Source: Sinohyriopsis cumingii (lineage: Eukaryota; Mollusca; Bivalvia; Unionida; Unionidae). Taken from it: DNA of 64,000 nucleotides. The stretch is from positions 62,255,269-62,319,268 of the forward strand of contig CM068831.1 of NCBI GenBank assembly GCA_028554795.2, read 5' to 3'. The notes beneath the pieces were generated by a model, which searched no databases, was not told where the DNA came from, and worked only from the letters and a program-made list of their open reading frames with translations. The translations under genes were made by a program, and so were the position numbers. Shown one piece after another: positions 8,170-17,159 of the stretch (within the stretch, counting starts at the first letter, position 1; each line of letters opens with the position of its first letter).

Positions 8170-8692
8170 ATCACATCCTACCATTAAGAATTACGAAGCA
8201 TCTGAGGATGGTAATGTCAGAAATGCTAGAACGAAACATCGTGTGGGATGTATTGGTAATTCGGGATATCTCAAATTTACAGTCCATAAAAGAAATGAAA
8301 GAACAGAATGTTATTACAATCACAGATTTATATACGAATGCTACAAGGGACCGATAGAAATTGGATTTGTTATCGACCCCATTGACGGGAACAAACTTAA
8401 CAATAAGTTATCTAACCTTCGAGTTGTAACTTTGAGTCAAAATTCAAAGTTTGGTAATAACCGTGGATTTCCTAAGTATTCGAGGGCCGTCAAATCAGTA
8501 AATCAAACAACAGGTGAGGAACTCGCGTTTACGTCGATGCGTGCAGCAGCAAAACATTTCGTTATTGATTCACATTCGGTACAACGAGTTGCAGAAGGAA
8601 AATACAATGCGACGTTTTCTTATGATGCTGATTCGTGGATCGAATTCTCCTATGTACCAATAATATTTGATTCGGAGAGTGACGAAGAATAA
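8120..8692 (+). CDS. HNH homing-type endonuclease, possibly inactive
   Basis: 190 aa from the ATG at 8120; an ATG at 8147 is also possible. An N-terminal NUMOD4-like segment (KNYEASEDGNVRN) is followed by an HNH_3-like core (NHRFIYECYKGPI, then IDPIDGNKLNNKLSNLRVV). A C-terminal NUMOD1-like helix-turn-helix (SMRAAAKHFVIDSHSV) completes the family architecture. In I-HmuI-type enzymes the core reads Asp-His; here it is Asp-Pro, so the general-base His is missing while the metal-binding Asp and Asn remain. Activity is therefore doubtful. Homing endonucleases are common passengers in large DNA virus genomes. Confidence 0.85.
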   Translation: MEMKSAIPTMKISHEYRSHPTIKNYEASEDGNVRNARTKHRVGCIGNSGYLKFTVHKRNERTECYYNHRFIYECYKGPIEIGFVIDPIDGNKLNNKLSNLRVVTLSQNSKFGNNRGFPKYSRAVKSVNQTTGEELAFTSMRAAAKHFVIDSHSVQRVAEGKYNATFSYDADSWIEFSYVPIIFDSESDEE

Positions 8693-8802
8693 TTGAATAT
8701 CTCCGCAAAACAAAAAAAAAGATTAATTTTGAAAATTTCCCCTGGTTTTTATTTATTTTTTTCGCCCATTTTTCCCACGGAGACAGATTTGGAAAATCTC
8801 GC

Positions 8803-10353
8803 TCACGATTTCACCAAAAGATTGATACTTACAGTTTCTCCTCGTATATCAAGTAAATTTCCTTTCTGATCCGTTAGTTTGAAATTTATTCTTGTCAATA
8901 ATCGATTATGACATCGCAGGTAAAACGGATTCATTGGTTCCTTGATTATCAAGTAACCAGGAGATGCGCTAGGTGAAAATGAATACAATACAAATCCCTG
9001 ATTCGCTTGATTCGACACTGACGAATCAACATTATAGCTACCCTCGACAACATCCGCGTGAAGATAAATCGCGATAACTTCCGTTATATTAACGATACCC
9101 GGCGATATGTGCCGTCCACCTTTGTCAGGATCGTTATTGTGTTTAAGAATCAATTCTGAATGTATTTTTTTGGTCCATGAGGCATGTAATTTCGGAAATA
9201 AATCATCGATGGTATCAGTGACGGATTTTCTCATCGCATCAAAATCAGAATTGGGAAATTTGAAATTTGGCAGTGTTTCCTCGGTTAAATCAAATACTCT
9301 CATAAATTTTTGTTTTTCACCCGAGTTCTTGATCAACTCGAATTTACTAATAGGAAGAACATAGTCGGCAATTGATATATCGTCGACTATCGCCTGAATA
9401 AACATATCATGATAATATTCAATATCATTCGCAAGTTGATTTAAAATTTTCACGTGCTTTATAATTTCGCTACATGAACCAGATTTATTTAGGATGCATT
9501 CATGAAATGATCCTCGCAATAAATTTAATTGTAATTCGTGTTCTTGAATAAACTCGTCTAGTGTTCTTCTTACCAAGATACCGTCTATGGGGGTTATTAT
9601 CCTGTTAATGTTGGTAGCGTCGAAGATTTTCACATCTGGGGGGATTTTAGGAAGAGGCAGCCATGAGAGAATTCTTTCGTTAATAAAAGTGAAAGCGAAC
9701 ATTACTAGGTTAATTTTGTGGTTATTCATGAGATTGATGGCGCTGTGGATCAAGGGTTTGTGTTTGATATCTCCGTACCATCCTTCGTTGGTTGTAAAAT
9801 CTTCCTTTTTTGGTTCCGGTAGTTCTGGAAGAGCTTCCTCGTACCAACCTGGAATAATAACATCCGATTTCTTTGGTTCTACCAGAGGTGCGACCTCGGG
9901 CCAACCTAATATATTTCTAATCGATGATTGGTAAATATCTACCACGTACGGTGATTTCACTTCTATCATTGATGACAACGTCGGTTCATGCGCAGATATT
10001 TTTATTCCCGGAGTAGCATCGCCGGTTAAATTTGATATTCTGGTAGTAAACTCATTATTCAGCTGATCAATTTCATAACTGCCCGTTGGTATACCAACAA
10101 CGATCCAATCGGGTGTTCCATCGGGTTTATTCTTATTTGCAAAAACAAGTGAATTATTTGGCATCAAATTACCGAATGATTTTGATCTAACATTAGGCCA
10201 GCTATTGTAGACGCGCAATTGTGTTAATGCAATTTCGTTGACGCTAATTGGTGTTGAAAAATTAATGCTAAACTCTGGTTTCGTTGAACTTAACGATATT
10301 AACGTTGTTGTCGGCGGTGTCGTGTTTGTCACGATCTGGGCTAACTCGGACAT
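8803..10353 (-). CDS. Penton-like minor capsid protein with large internal insertion (inner element)
   Basis: 516 aa. The N-terminal ~150 residues (ISVNEIALTQLRVYNSWPN, then IPTGSYEIDQLNNEF) and the last ~100 (VIAIYLHADVV, SPGYLIIKEPMNPFYLRC) look like the two halves of the single-jelly-roll penton/minor capsid protein of adintovirus-type elements. Between them lie about 240 residues that are helical and charged and have no match I recognise. The family is usually about 300 aa, so this is an enlarged vertex protein; the insert may be exposed on the virion. The start overlaps the 3' end of the upstream membrane-protein gene by 86 bp. Confidence 0.7.
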   Translation of the reverse strand: MSELAQIVTNTTPPTTTLISLSSTKPEFSINFSTPISVNEIALTQLRVYNSWPNVRSKSFGNLMPNNSLVFANKNKPDGTPDWIVVGIPTGSYEIDQLNNEFTTRISNLTGDATPGIKISAHEPTLSSMIEVKSPYVVDIYQSSIRNILGWPEVAPLVEPKKSDVIIPGWYEEALPELPEPKKEDFTTNEGWYGDIKHKPLIHSAINLMNNHKINLVMFAFTFINERILSWLPLPKIPPDVKIFDATNINRIITPIDGILVRRTLDEFIQEHELQLNLLRGSFHECILNKSGSCSEIIKHVKILNQLANDIEYYHDMFIQAIVDDISIADYVLPISKFELIKNSGEKQKFMRVFDLTEETLPNFKFPNSDFDAMRKSVTDTIDDLFPKLHASWTKKIHSELILKHNNDPDKGGRHISPGIVNITEVIAIYLHADVVEGSYNVDSSVSNQANQGFVLYSFSPSASPGYLIIKEPMNPFYLRCHNRLLTRINFKLTDQKGNLLDIRGETVSINLLVKS

Positions 10354-10798
10354 TATTAATATTCATTTGTTCAATCTCCGAGTAGATACTGATAATCGAA
10401 GAAAATTCTAGATCGGATATAATACCATCGTTGAGACTTTCGGAAAGTAGCGATGATAACTTCGAGTATGCGTCATTGATTTTAGTAAGTTTGTTCTTGT
10501 ACGAAGATAATTTCTCACTTGTGCACGATGATATTTTCTTCGCGATGATATTTAGAACGCCCGCGATTGTTGTTGTTGACGATATTATTATTGTTGCTAC
10601 GATTGGCGCTATCATTGTTACCGCGGATAGAATTATTCCTGCGCCGACGACCACGGCCGATACCGCGTACACGGCAACATCAATGATAACTAATTTGCGC
10701 TGATATTTCTTTATTTTTATCTGATAATCGTCGAGGAGTTTTTTTAACGAATCCTGCCATGATCGCGCCTGATTGTATCGGTAATCAGATGCGGTCAT
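10268..10798 (-). CDS. Membrane-active or structural protein with hydrophobic hairpin
   Basis: 176 aa, not recognised. A basic helical N-terminus (~35 aa) leads into two hydrophobic Ala/Val/Ile segments (about residues 36-58 and 63-85). An amphipathic Ser/Leu-rich coiled-coil-like region and a polar tail follow. The arrangement suggests membrane insertion, possibly during entry or assembly; this is inference. It lies between the fibre-like and penton-like genes in the leftward late block. Confidence 0.6.
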   Translation of the reverse strand: MTASDYRYNQARSWQDSLKKLLDDYQIKIKKYQRKLVIIDVAVYAVSAVVVGAGIILSAVTMIAPIVATIIISSTTTIAGVLNIIAKKISSCTSEKLSSYKNKLTKINDAYSKLSSLLSESLNDGIISDLEFSSIISIYSEIEQMNINNVRVSPDRDKHDTADNNVNIVKFNETRV

Positions 10799-10838
10799 TT
10801 ATTAGTATCTTACGATAACAATTACGGGATTATCATGT

Positions 10839-12134
10839 TTATCCTGGAATACCAACTGTTTCCAATCCCGATAAATATTCGAAAATTACAAAATAATCCA
10901 CCGGTCTTGTGGTGGTTCTATCTGGCGGTTCTAGATCGCAGTCTACGCCGGTATTTTTTTCTATAGAAATAATAAAAAATCCGGGGTAGAATTCATGAAT
11001 TTCACGATTCGATTTTATTTTAAATTTTATCTTGGAAATAACATATACTCGATATACGCCGGTAATTGGTACGGTGAAATAAAATCCGATACTACCTTTT
11101 TTAGGGTCCCAATTATAATTGTATGTCTTAAACACAAATGGCACATTGCAGACAATATTTTTTGTTTCTACCTCCGTTGGTATCGAAATTTGCGATAATC
11201 TTCCAAGGTTCATTGACGATATTTTTGTGTTGATATTGTTAATTTTTGTGGTTGTTTCGATAATTTCCCTACCTAATTGTTTTACGTCAGTGGCGTGACC
11301 AGTTTTATCGACGGATTGGTCAATCTTTGCTGTTGCAGCAAGAAGTTTCGTGCTTAAATCTCGAATTTCTCCGTCGTACGTTGATATATCTAACTTTTGA
11401 CGCGTCAATTCATGTACCGTGTTAATTTTATCGTTGATGGATTTTATTTTCTCATCTATTTGTCCTTGCATCACGTTAATCCCCTTGGTAAATTCAGGAA
11501 CAACAACATCGCCGAGTTTAATAATTTCCTCGTTGATTTTTTTGCTGAGATCGTCGATTGATGGTTTCTCACCCATCGAGATATTTATCTTGATAATTTC
11601 CTCGTTGATGGATTTTACTCTCTCGATGAGATCGCTGTGTGTATTTGAGGAGGTATCGATGAATTTTTTTATATCCTCGTCGAGTTTTTTTCCAAGTTTA
11701 CTTGATACATCGTCGAATTTTCTAATATCGCTAAATAGTTTGTTGAGTCGCTTATTTATTTTTTCTTCGTTTGATACTAACGCCGTTGATAATTCATTAT
11801 TTTTTTGTTTTATATTCACGAGATCGGCTTTTGGTGGAAACTCTGCAATGATATCGGTAATATCAGAGATAGATTTTAATACCAAATCCGATTGACGAGT
11901 AAATTGACTGATATGATCATTATATTCCTCTCGCTTAATTATATCAGTTATTTTGATGTTGCTGGTTTGTAATCGCCCTTCGGTATTTTGAAAAACAGCA
12001 ATTTCACCAGGATCAACTTCTGATAACGATAGAAGATTGTTAATATCGCTCTTGGTTGCAAACTTTGATGTATCGATGTCGACTGCTCCCTTTTTTTCTT
12101 TTCTGAAGAGAGATCTACCGTAAATGTCAACCAT
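10839..12134 (-). CDS. Fibre-like trimeric coiled-coil protein with C-terminal head
   Basis: 431 aa. Residues ~40-310 are low-complexity heptads with repeating units (SINEEIIKI, KINEEIIKL, KSINDKINTV), typical of a long trimeric shaft. The last ~110 residues are beta-rich (SIGFYFTVPITGVYRVYVISKI) and resemble a C1q/TNF-like or adenovirus-knob-like jelly-roll head. The likely role is host attachment at the vertex, consistent with the adjacent penton-like gene. The start overlaps the end of the protease gene by 8 bp. Assignment is by composition and layout, not homology. Confidence 0.65.
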   Translation of the reverse strand: MVDIYGRSLFRKEKKGAVDIDTSKFATKSDINNLLSLSEVDPGEIAVFQNTEGRLQTSNIKITDIIKREEYNDHISQFTRQSDLVLKSISDITDIIAEFPPKADLVNIKQKNNELSTALVSNEEKINKRLNKLFSDIRKFDDVSSKLGKKLDEDIKKFIDTSSNTHSDLIERVKSINEEIIKINISMGEKPSIDDLSKKINEEIIKLGDVVVPEFTKGINVMQGQIDEKIKSINDKINTVHELTRQKLDISTYDGEIRDLSTKLLAATAKIDQSVDKTGHATDVKQLGREIIETTTKINNINTKISSMNLGRLSQISIPTEVETKNIVCNVPFVFKTYNYNWDPKKGSIGFYFTVPITGVYRVYVISKIKFKIKSNREIHEFYPGFFIISIEKNTGVDCDLEPPDRTTTRPVDYFVIFEYLSGLETVGIPG

Positions 12135-12465
12135 GATATTTATCTAAGGTATATTCAAATAAAATTTTGCGATAAGGGTTGGATGATTTTGAAATTGCAT
12201 CAAGGACGTTAATTGTCTCTGGACCACATATTGGTGGATCATCTAGTGTTTGTGTTGGAAGTGTTGAATACCAAGTTGGAAGTTTTAGTTTTGACACGTA
12301 TTTGATAAATTCGTTTGGTGGTGCTAATCCGTATGAATCAAAATAAATAATTTCGCGAGGATTAATCGCGTAAGCAACCCAGTGAGTGCCAGGGCCGGAA
12401 TTTTTATCGAGATTTATTATTCCTGTCTCGGTACGATTCGGTTTATCCGGTAGTTGATCTCGCAT
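12127..12465 (-). CDS. Adenain-like cysteine protease (C5 family)
   Basis: 112 aa. The catalytic His is in PGTHWVAYA (near residue 28), the acidic residue in IYFDSYG (near 44), Gln in LPTQTLDD and Cys in PPICGPE (near 84). The order His-Asp-Gln-Cys matches adenovirus protease and Polinton PRO, though it is shorter than the ~200-aa adenovirus enzyme. It should mature the minor capsid and core proteins next to it; several carry Gly-Gly or Gly-X-Gly sites. The outer elements lack a recognisable equivalent. Confidence 0.93.
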   Translation of the reverse strand: MRDQLPDKPNRTETGIINLDKNSGPGTHWVAYAINPREIIYFDSYGLAPPNEFIKYVSKLKLPTWYSTLPTQTLDDPPICGPETINVLDAISKSSNPYRKILFEYTLDKYHG

Positions 12466-12518
12466 AAATACACCTCTGAAAAATTTTATTTTCTTTTTTT
12501 TTGCTTCACTGATTAAAT

Positions 12519-13031
12519 CTAAATTTGAGGCTGGTAGGCTCGACTTAGACCGGATCCGTACGGGGGACGTTTTAGGTAAAGGCCTGATCCTTGTTGCGGC
12601 TGCATCAATTTTGTGAGAAGAGGGAGAAGAGGGAATATCCCTCCCTTTTTTTTGCGATATCTTCCTCCGACGATCTTTTTTCCTAATACGGTACCCATCC
12701 CACCAAGTGCACCTAATCCTACTGCCTTTGCAATCATGGGGGCCGCTGCAGCTATTAATCCTGGAATAGCGGCGAATAAAGGAAAAATACCACCTACTTT
12801 GATCATATCTCTGATTGCACCTATTGAGAGATTCAGACGAATACCAATATTTGCTGATCTGGCTCTGGTGAAATGTCCGTGTTGATTTTTAGTTAACGAT
12901 AGTTTGTTAGGTCCACCGTGAAGTTGATTACTTTTTAAGGTTAAACTTAAACCTCGTCGCGCTGTTGTTGCTGCATGAAGTTTTTTCACCTGACCGGGAG
13001 TCAGAGTTACGCTGACGTGATCGTATGGCAT
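12519..13031 (-). CDS. pX/mu-like minor capsid or core protein
   Basis: 170 aa from the ATG at 13029-13031. The N-terminal motif VSVTLTPGQVKKLHAA resembles the ITLTKGQ-type start of adintovirus pX-like proteins. It is followed by a basic region, a Gly/Ala/Ile-rich hydrophobic stretch (GGIFPLFAAIPGLIAAAAP) and a basic RYRKKKGG. Two GGIFPL repeats (near residues 80 and 131) may be adenain-type cleavage sites. The likely role is a core or membrane-lytic peptide precursor. It lies between protease and major capsid genes. Confidence 0.7.
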   Translation of the reverse strand: MPYDHVSVTLTPGQVKKLHAATTARRGLSLTLKSNQLHGGPNKLSLTKNQHGHFTRARSANIGIRLNLSIGAIRDMIKVGGIFPLFAAIPGLIAAAAPMIAKAVGLGALGGMGTVLGKKIVGGRYRKKKGGIFPLLPLLTKLMQPQQGSGLYLKRPPYGSGLSRAYQPQI

Positions 13032-13064
13032 ATTAATAATCACTTAATCTAAATTTGGAATTTA

Positions 13065-14435
13065 TTACATGTTCTCTACGGGTGCGTCGATAACTCTCAT
13101 TCTACCACTAATACCTTCTAGGTACATTGTTCTATCGCTGAGAATAACTGCGATTGCTCTTGCTGGTCCTCCTGTGTTAATTCTGGCTTTGAAATGAATA
13201 TCGACAACCGACTGCTTTACTAAATCGAGATGTTCCAGGGAAAAGTAATAGATGGGATAGAGAGTATTAAAATCTAACTGTGATATTTGCAATCCGGTAT
13301 CAATATTTTGATCACGTCCCATAAAGCTTAATAATCGATGATACGCGCGTGCCGTCGAATAGTTCTCAAAATCGATGGCTATTTCCTCGGATGGCTCCTG
13401 TTGGCCATTTATTCTCAACGATACGTTTGTTGCCTCTAATCGATCGAATATCATGTTACTATGTAATTGATCGTCTCTAATCATGCTTTGTAGGGCAACA
13501 AAGATATGTCTAGGTGCGGAAGAGCCTTGCTGTGACGCAATTCGCCAAGTAAATATTCCGTCCAAATTAACATTTTCGTTAGAGTCAGTCATTGTTGTCA
13601 ACCAAGACATGATGGATTTTCCTCCTTGATTCATAAATGATAATAATTTTTCTTCTATGATCATCGATGGAACTATTGCTGGCATCCACAAGGTAATTTT
13701 TTCAAGGACAACTTTACCAGGATCACCAGGATCTCGCCAAATGGCTCTGTCATCATTGGCATCTCGAACGAAAGATATCGTATGCTTCGCTCCGTAAATA
13801 ACTTTTCTGAAATGTCTGCAAAATCCAAAAATATGAGATAATGGAATTGCACAGGAGAATTTTCGTTCAGCTCCCTTCAACATATTTTTTCTTATGGCAA
13901 ATCCAAGATTGTAATTGCCATTGGGGGCAATCATCGCTGAACGAACATCAGCGGGGGCGCCAGCAACGTCTACCGGTCTACCGATATCAAATGGTAAATG
14001 TTCAGGGTGGTTGGAATTATCCTTGGCAAACATCATACTAGGACCGGCTGACCTGGTAAAATCATCCGAGTATCTCGCTAGACCTATGATAGTCGTTGCT
14101 ATATCAACGTTGTTCGTAATTGATTCAATCTCTCTTCCATCAATCATGTAAGTGGCATTCTTGAATAATGCCATGATACCATTATTGACAAAACCAACAC
14201 CAAAATCCGCATCGTAGTTGGTACCATCAGCTGCCTTTACAATTTTTCCAACAAATTCGATATACGCCTCAGATGGAAGAAAATATCTTGTTGTATCGTG
14301 GACTTGAATTTCCTTCCGATTTCTTGAATCTGGCTCAACTACATCGTACGAGAAATACTGAAAATCTCGCACTGATGTGTCCCTACCTACTGGCTCGTCC
14401 ATATCAAATACTTCATTTGACACTTGTGCGAACAT
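13065..14435 (-). CDS. Major capsid protein, double jelly roll (inner element)
   Basis: 456 aa, within the usual size range of Polinton/adintovirus major capsid proteins. The N-terminus has YFSYDVVEPDSRNRKEIQVHD and YFLPSEAYIEFVGKIV (first strands). NNGIMALFKNATYMIDGREIE is the conserved dimple near the first jelly roll, and the C-terminal half repeats the beta-rich pattern. It is expected to form the hexagonal capsid lattice. It is flanked by the pVI-like and pX-like genes, the standard late cluster. Confidence 0.88.
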   Translation of the reverse strand: MFAQVSNEVFDMDEPVGRDTSVRDFQYFSYDVVEPDSRNRKEIQVHDTTRYFLPSEAYIEFVGKIVKAADGTNYDADFGVGFVNNGIMALFKNATYMIDGREIESITNNVDIATTIIGLARYSDDFTRSAGPSMMFAKDNSNHPEHLPFDIGRPVDVAGAPADVRSAMIAPNGNYNLGFAIRKNMLKGAERKFSCAIPLSHIFGFCRHFRKVIYGAKHTISFVRDANDDRAIWRDPGDPGKVVLEKITLWMPAIVPSMIIEEKLLSFMNQGGKSIMSWLTTMTDSNENVNLDGIFTWRIASQQGSSAPRHIFVALQSMIRDDQLHSNMIFDRLEATNVSLRINGQQEPSEEIAIDFENYSTARAYHRLLSFMGRDQNIDTGLQISQLDFNTLYPIYYFSLEHLDLVKQSVVDIHFKARINTGGPARAIAVILSDRTMYLEGISGRMRVIDAPVENM

Positions 14436-14441
14436 TTATTA

Positions 14442-14939
14442 CTAATAATATCGTCTAAAACGAAGACCACTACCTGAAACAAAACTTGTATTTGCTAAAT
14501 TTGTATTAGCAACATTCTGCGCTGGATTTATATTAGCAACTTCCTGCACTAGATTTGTTATAACAGCTTCCTGTGCTAGATCATTTATTTTTTTATTTGC
14601 CGCATCATTTATGACCTTACTAACTTCAGGTGGCATTTCTCTGGTGCTAGGTAATTTAACAGGTTGCTTTTTACGTACTAAACTTAATATTTTATTTTTG
14701 ATAGCGTTGAAGCCTTTGCTGGCCAAATTACCGATACCAGAAACAGCAGTCTCACCTATCTTTCCTATCGCTTTTAATCCTAGTTGTTTTACCATTGGTC
14801 CAATTTTAGGTATTACTCGAGTAACGAGACTTCCAATGATATCGCCGAATCCATTACCGTGAATATATTTATATACTGGTAATCGAGAGTTTACTATGCG
14901 GACCTGATTAGGTCTGCGCTGATGTTTATGAATAATCAT
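14442..14939 (-). CDS. pVI-like minor capsid protein
   Basis: 165 aa. The start is basic (HKHQRRPNQVR), then a Gly-rich GNGFGDIIGSLVTRVIPKIG likely forms an amphipathic helix after an adenain-type Gly-Gly/Gly-X cut. A helical Ala/Asn tail with VANINPAQNVANTN repeats ends in GSGLRFRRYY. This matches the plan of adenovirus pVI and its Polinton counterpart (lytic helix, basic C-terminal peptide). It lies just upstream of the major capsid gene in the leftward late block. Confidence 0.7.
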   Translation of the reverse strand: MIIHKHQRRPNQVRIVNSRLPVYKYIHGNGFGDIIGSLVTRVIPKIGPMVKQLGLKAIGKIGETAVSGIGNLASKGFNAIKNKILSLVRKKQPVKLPSTREMPPEVSKVINDAANKKINDLAQEAVITNLVQEVANINPAQNVANTNLANTSFVSGSGLRFRRYY

Positions 14940-14959
14940 ATTATTTCAATTGTGTTGAT

Positions 14960-16894
14960 TTAATCGATGAGTTCATCGACAAATTCCTTATAAATGTGAG
15001 AATCAATGATACCACCACGGAATAATCGCTGACAAATATCTGATGCTTCGTTGACTATCTCACGGGAGTTATTTCCGGCTCGCTTTCCTCCGATTAATAC
15101 TTCGAGGCGAGATACATCGTTGACAACACTGTTAGGGCAAACTGAATATCCGCTTCCTGTTTTTTTTTGTTCTGGAGATTGTAATGGCGTTACGTAGAAT
15201 ACGTCTCCTGACGACGATGAAGATTTCTTCTCCTCCTCTGATGGTGACCCCGGCGATGTCCCCGACGACGTCCGTGGTGAATATTGTTCTAGTGGAGGTG
15301 AAGGGGTACCGCCCCTAAGTGTTGCACCCTCCCCCGGGTGAATTCCCCATCTTAATGGTTTTTCAGTGGGACCCCTGTAGTTTGTAGCTGTTGGTTCCGG
15401 AGGTTGGGGTCGCCAAGAAGAGTCCTCTTCAGGAAGACCTCTTGGATATAATGTAGGAGATAAAAGAGGGTGTTGAGGTTCAAAAGGAAATGATTCAGAA
15501 TCATCACTTTTAGGCGGTGAACTTTTATCTTTGGGTGACGAACTTTTACTTCTGGGTGGTGAAATTGTCTTTTTTACATTTGCAAGTCTGTATTTAATAA
15601 CATCTGATGAAAATTTTCCAAAATTTTCATCGCTGTATATTATTGGTTTTCCCATACTACCAAAATATATTATTGCTAGCCAATCAATTTCGTCAATTTT
15701 ATTAACATTAATATTTTTTCGTAAAAGTAATCTTTTATTTTCCGTAGAATTATCCGCAGCCATCTGAATTTTTGAATCATAGTTGCGAGTTAAATGCAAC
15801 ATGCTGTCATCCAAATAATTTCCAGCATTTATTCTAGGATTAATTTTAATCGCACCACTAGTCGGTGATGATTCATATTCGTGAGTAATTATTGGTTCAT
15901 CAATCTGATCTTTTTTCTTTTTCGATTTTCTTTCTTTTTTCTGTGGTGGAATATCTTCCTTTGGTCTAGCTCCTAATTCCTCTGGTTGAAATATTGACTC
16001 CTGTGATTGAATATCTTCCTGTGGTGCTGCTTTTCTTCCTCGTTTTTTAGGTGTTGGTCTAACTTCTAATTCCTCTGGTTGAAATATTGGCTCCTGTGGT
16101 TGAATATCTTCCTGTGGTGTTTCTTTTCTTCCTCGTTTTTTAGTTTTTTCCTTCTTCTCCTGTTGTTTTCTTTCTTTCTCTAGTTGTTTTCTTTCTTCCG
16201 CTATTTGCTTATTATATCTTTGTGTATCTCTTGCCGTTTCTAAAAACCTTCTGTAACGCGGATCCGCTGTCTTCCTTATTGATGTTGTTTGTGTGTAAAT
16301 TTTATATACCATATCATACCAACTATCGCGAGTTGCATATCTTTTTTTCCCCACTGCAGTCAAATATTCAGTTCGACCACTAAAATATTCCTCCGCAAAT
16401 TGGCCAATCTCATCTATGTTATACAATGTCGAGAGAGGCTGCGATATTATTTCCCAGCCCTCATCGGTGAAATTTTCTCTTAAATTATCAATATTATATT
16501 TTCCTTTTATCATTGCGATTTTTCTTCCTCCAGGTTTTCCATCTCCAGGTTTTCCTCCATCAGTAATTGCAAGTTGTTGCGCCGCTGCTGCTATTGCTAA
16601 TCGCTCGGGTAATGTTCGTGATTGATCCTCAATACCTTTCAACATAGGAAAGATTCCACGTTTTCTGGCATCTGGATCTTTTTCGTCGCCATATACAACC
16701 TGCTCAATTGTTCCAGTCACTGGCTTCAACCATTTTGCCGAAGTTTCTGAAATTCCATGCTGCATATCTTCGTAACCACGAACATTTTTCTTAAATAATT
16801 GTTTTGTCGGAATAAACTTCTTTAATGCCGCTAATTGATCTCGCGCTAATCTAGCAGATTGAGGTTCTCCAACTGTGCTAATTTTCCGACTCAT
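14960..16894 (-). CDS. 644-aa unknown protein with charged Pro-rich repeats
   Basis: Not recognised. Residues 1-210 look folded (LFKKNVRGYEDMQHGIS, WLKPVTGTIEQVVYG, DNLRENFTDEGWEII). About 215-265 are a Lys/Glu helix. A duplicated unit follows (PTPKKRGRKAAPQEDIQ, FQPEELEVRP / FQPEELGARP), then a Ser/Pro-rich disordered region (~440-580). The C-terminal ~60 aa are again folded (NDVSRLEVLIGGKRAGN). It is the first gene of the leftward late block, next to the right TIR. A scaffold or terminal-protein role is possible but unsupported. Confidence 0.6.
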   Translation of the reverse strand: MSRKISTVGEPQSARLARDQLAALKKFIPTKQLFKKNVRGYEDMQHGISETSAKWLKPVTGTIEQVVYGDEKDPDARKRGIFPMLKGIEDQSRTLPERLAIAAAAQQLAITDGGKPGDGKPGGRKIAMIKGKYNIDNLRENFTDEGWEIISQPLSTLYNIDEIGQFAEEYFSGRTEYLTAVGKKRYATRDSWYDMVYKIYTQTTSIRKTADPRYRRFLETARDTQRYNKQIAEERKQLEKERKQQEKKEKTKKRGRKETPQEDIQPQEPIFQPEELEVRPTPKKRGRKAAPQEDIQSQESIFQPEELGARPKEDIPPQKKERKSKKKKDQIDEPIITHEYESSPTSGAIKINPRINAGNYLDDSMLHLTRNYDSKIQMAADNSTENKRLLLRKNINVNKIDEIDWLAIIYFGSMGKPIIYSDENFGKFSSDVIKYRLANVKKTISPPRSKSSSPKDKSSPPKSDDSESFPFEPQHPLLSPTLYPRGLPEEDSSWRPQPPEPTATNYRGPTEKPLRWGIHPGEGATLRGGTPSPPLEQYSPRTSSGTSPGSPSEEEKKSSSSSGDVFYVTPLQSPEQKKTGSGYSVCPNSVVNDVSRLEVLIGGKRAGNNSREIVNEASDICQRLFRGGIIDSHIYKEFVDELID

Positions 16895-16940
16895 CTTATT
16901 TTCAACTATATTGTTTTATTGTGAAATAAAATTAGTATCC

Positions 16941-17158
16941 GCAGCCCAATCTTGCAATCACAAATAAATTTTACCATACCCCCCCCCCCCAAATTTTGTT
17001 GTTTTTTTTATGCCTGAAAATGCATTTCGGGGTGAAATTTTAATGATTAATTTGCGCAGGAAGGTTTATTTCTGCAATCTGAGGCTTCTACGGAGAAATG
17101 TTTGGTAGGAGGCTTAAAATTATCTGAGCCACCTGGTCTGTACGACTTCCCTGCTGCT
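16941..17158 (-). repeat. Right terminal inverted repeat of inner element
   Basis: Reverse complement of 2502-2715 with several substitutions and a longer homopolymer (C run at about 16981-16990). It ends CCCTGCTGCT at 17158, followed by the target duplication at 17160-17165. Confidence 0.9.
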
Positions 17159-17159
17159 C

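Larger units (their letters stand above)
2502..17158. mobile_element. Inner Polinton-like/adintovirus-like element with PolB-helicase fusion
   Basis: About 14.66 kb bounded by inverted repeats (2502-2715 and 16941-17158) starting AGCAGCAGGG, and by a 6-7 bp target duplication. It encodes a DDE integrase, FtsK/A32-like ATPase, adenain-like protease, double-jelly-roll capsid protein and minor capsid proteins, which together define a Polinton/adintovirus-type element. Its replication protein is a PolB-like/SF1-helicase fusion rather than the pPolB of the surrounding element. Base composition is more AT-rich than the outer element. Nearly all frames are open. Confidence 0.95.
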
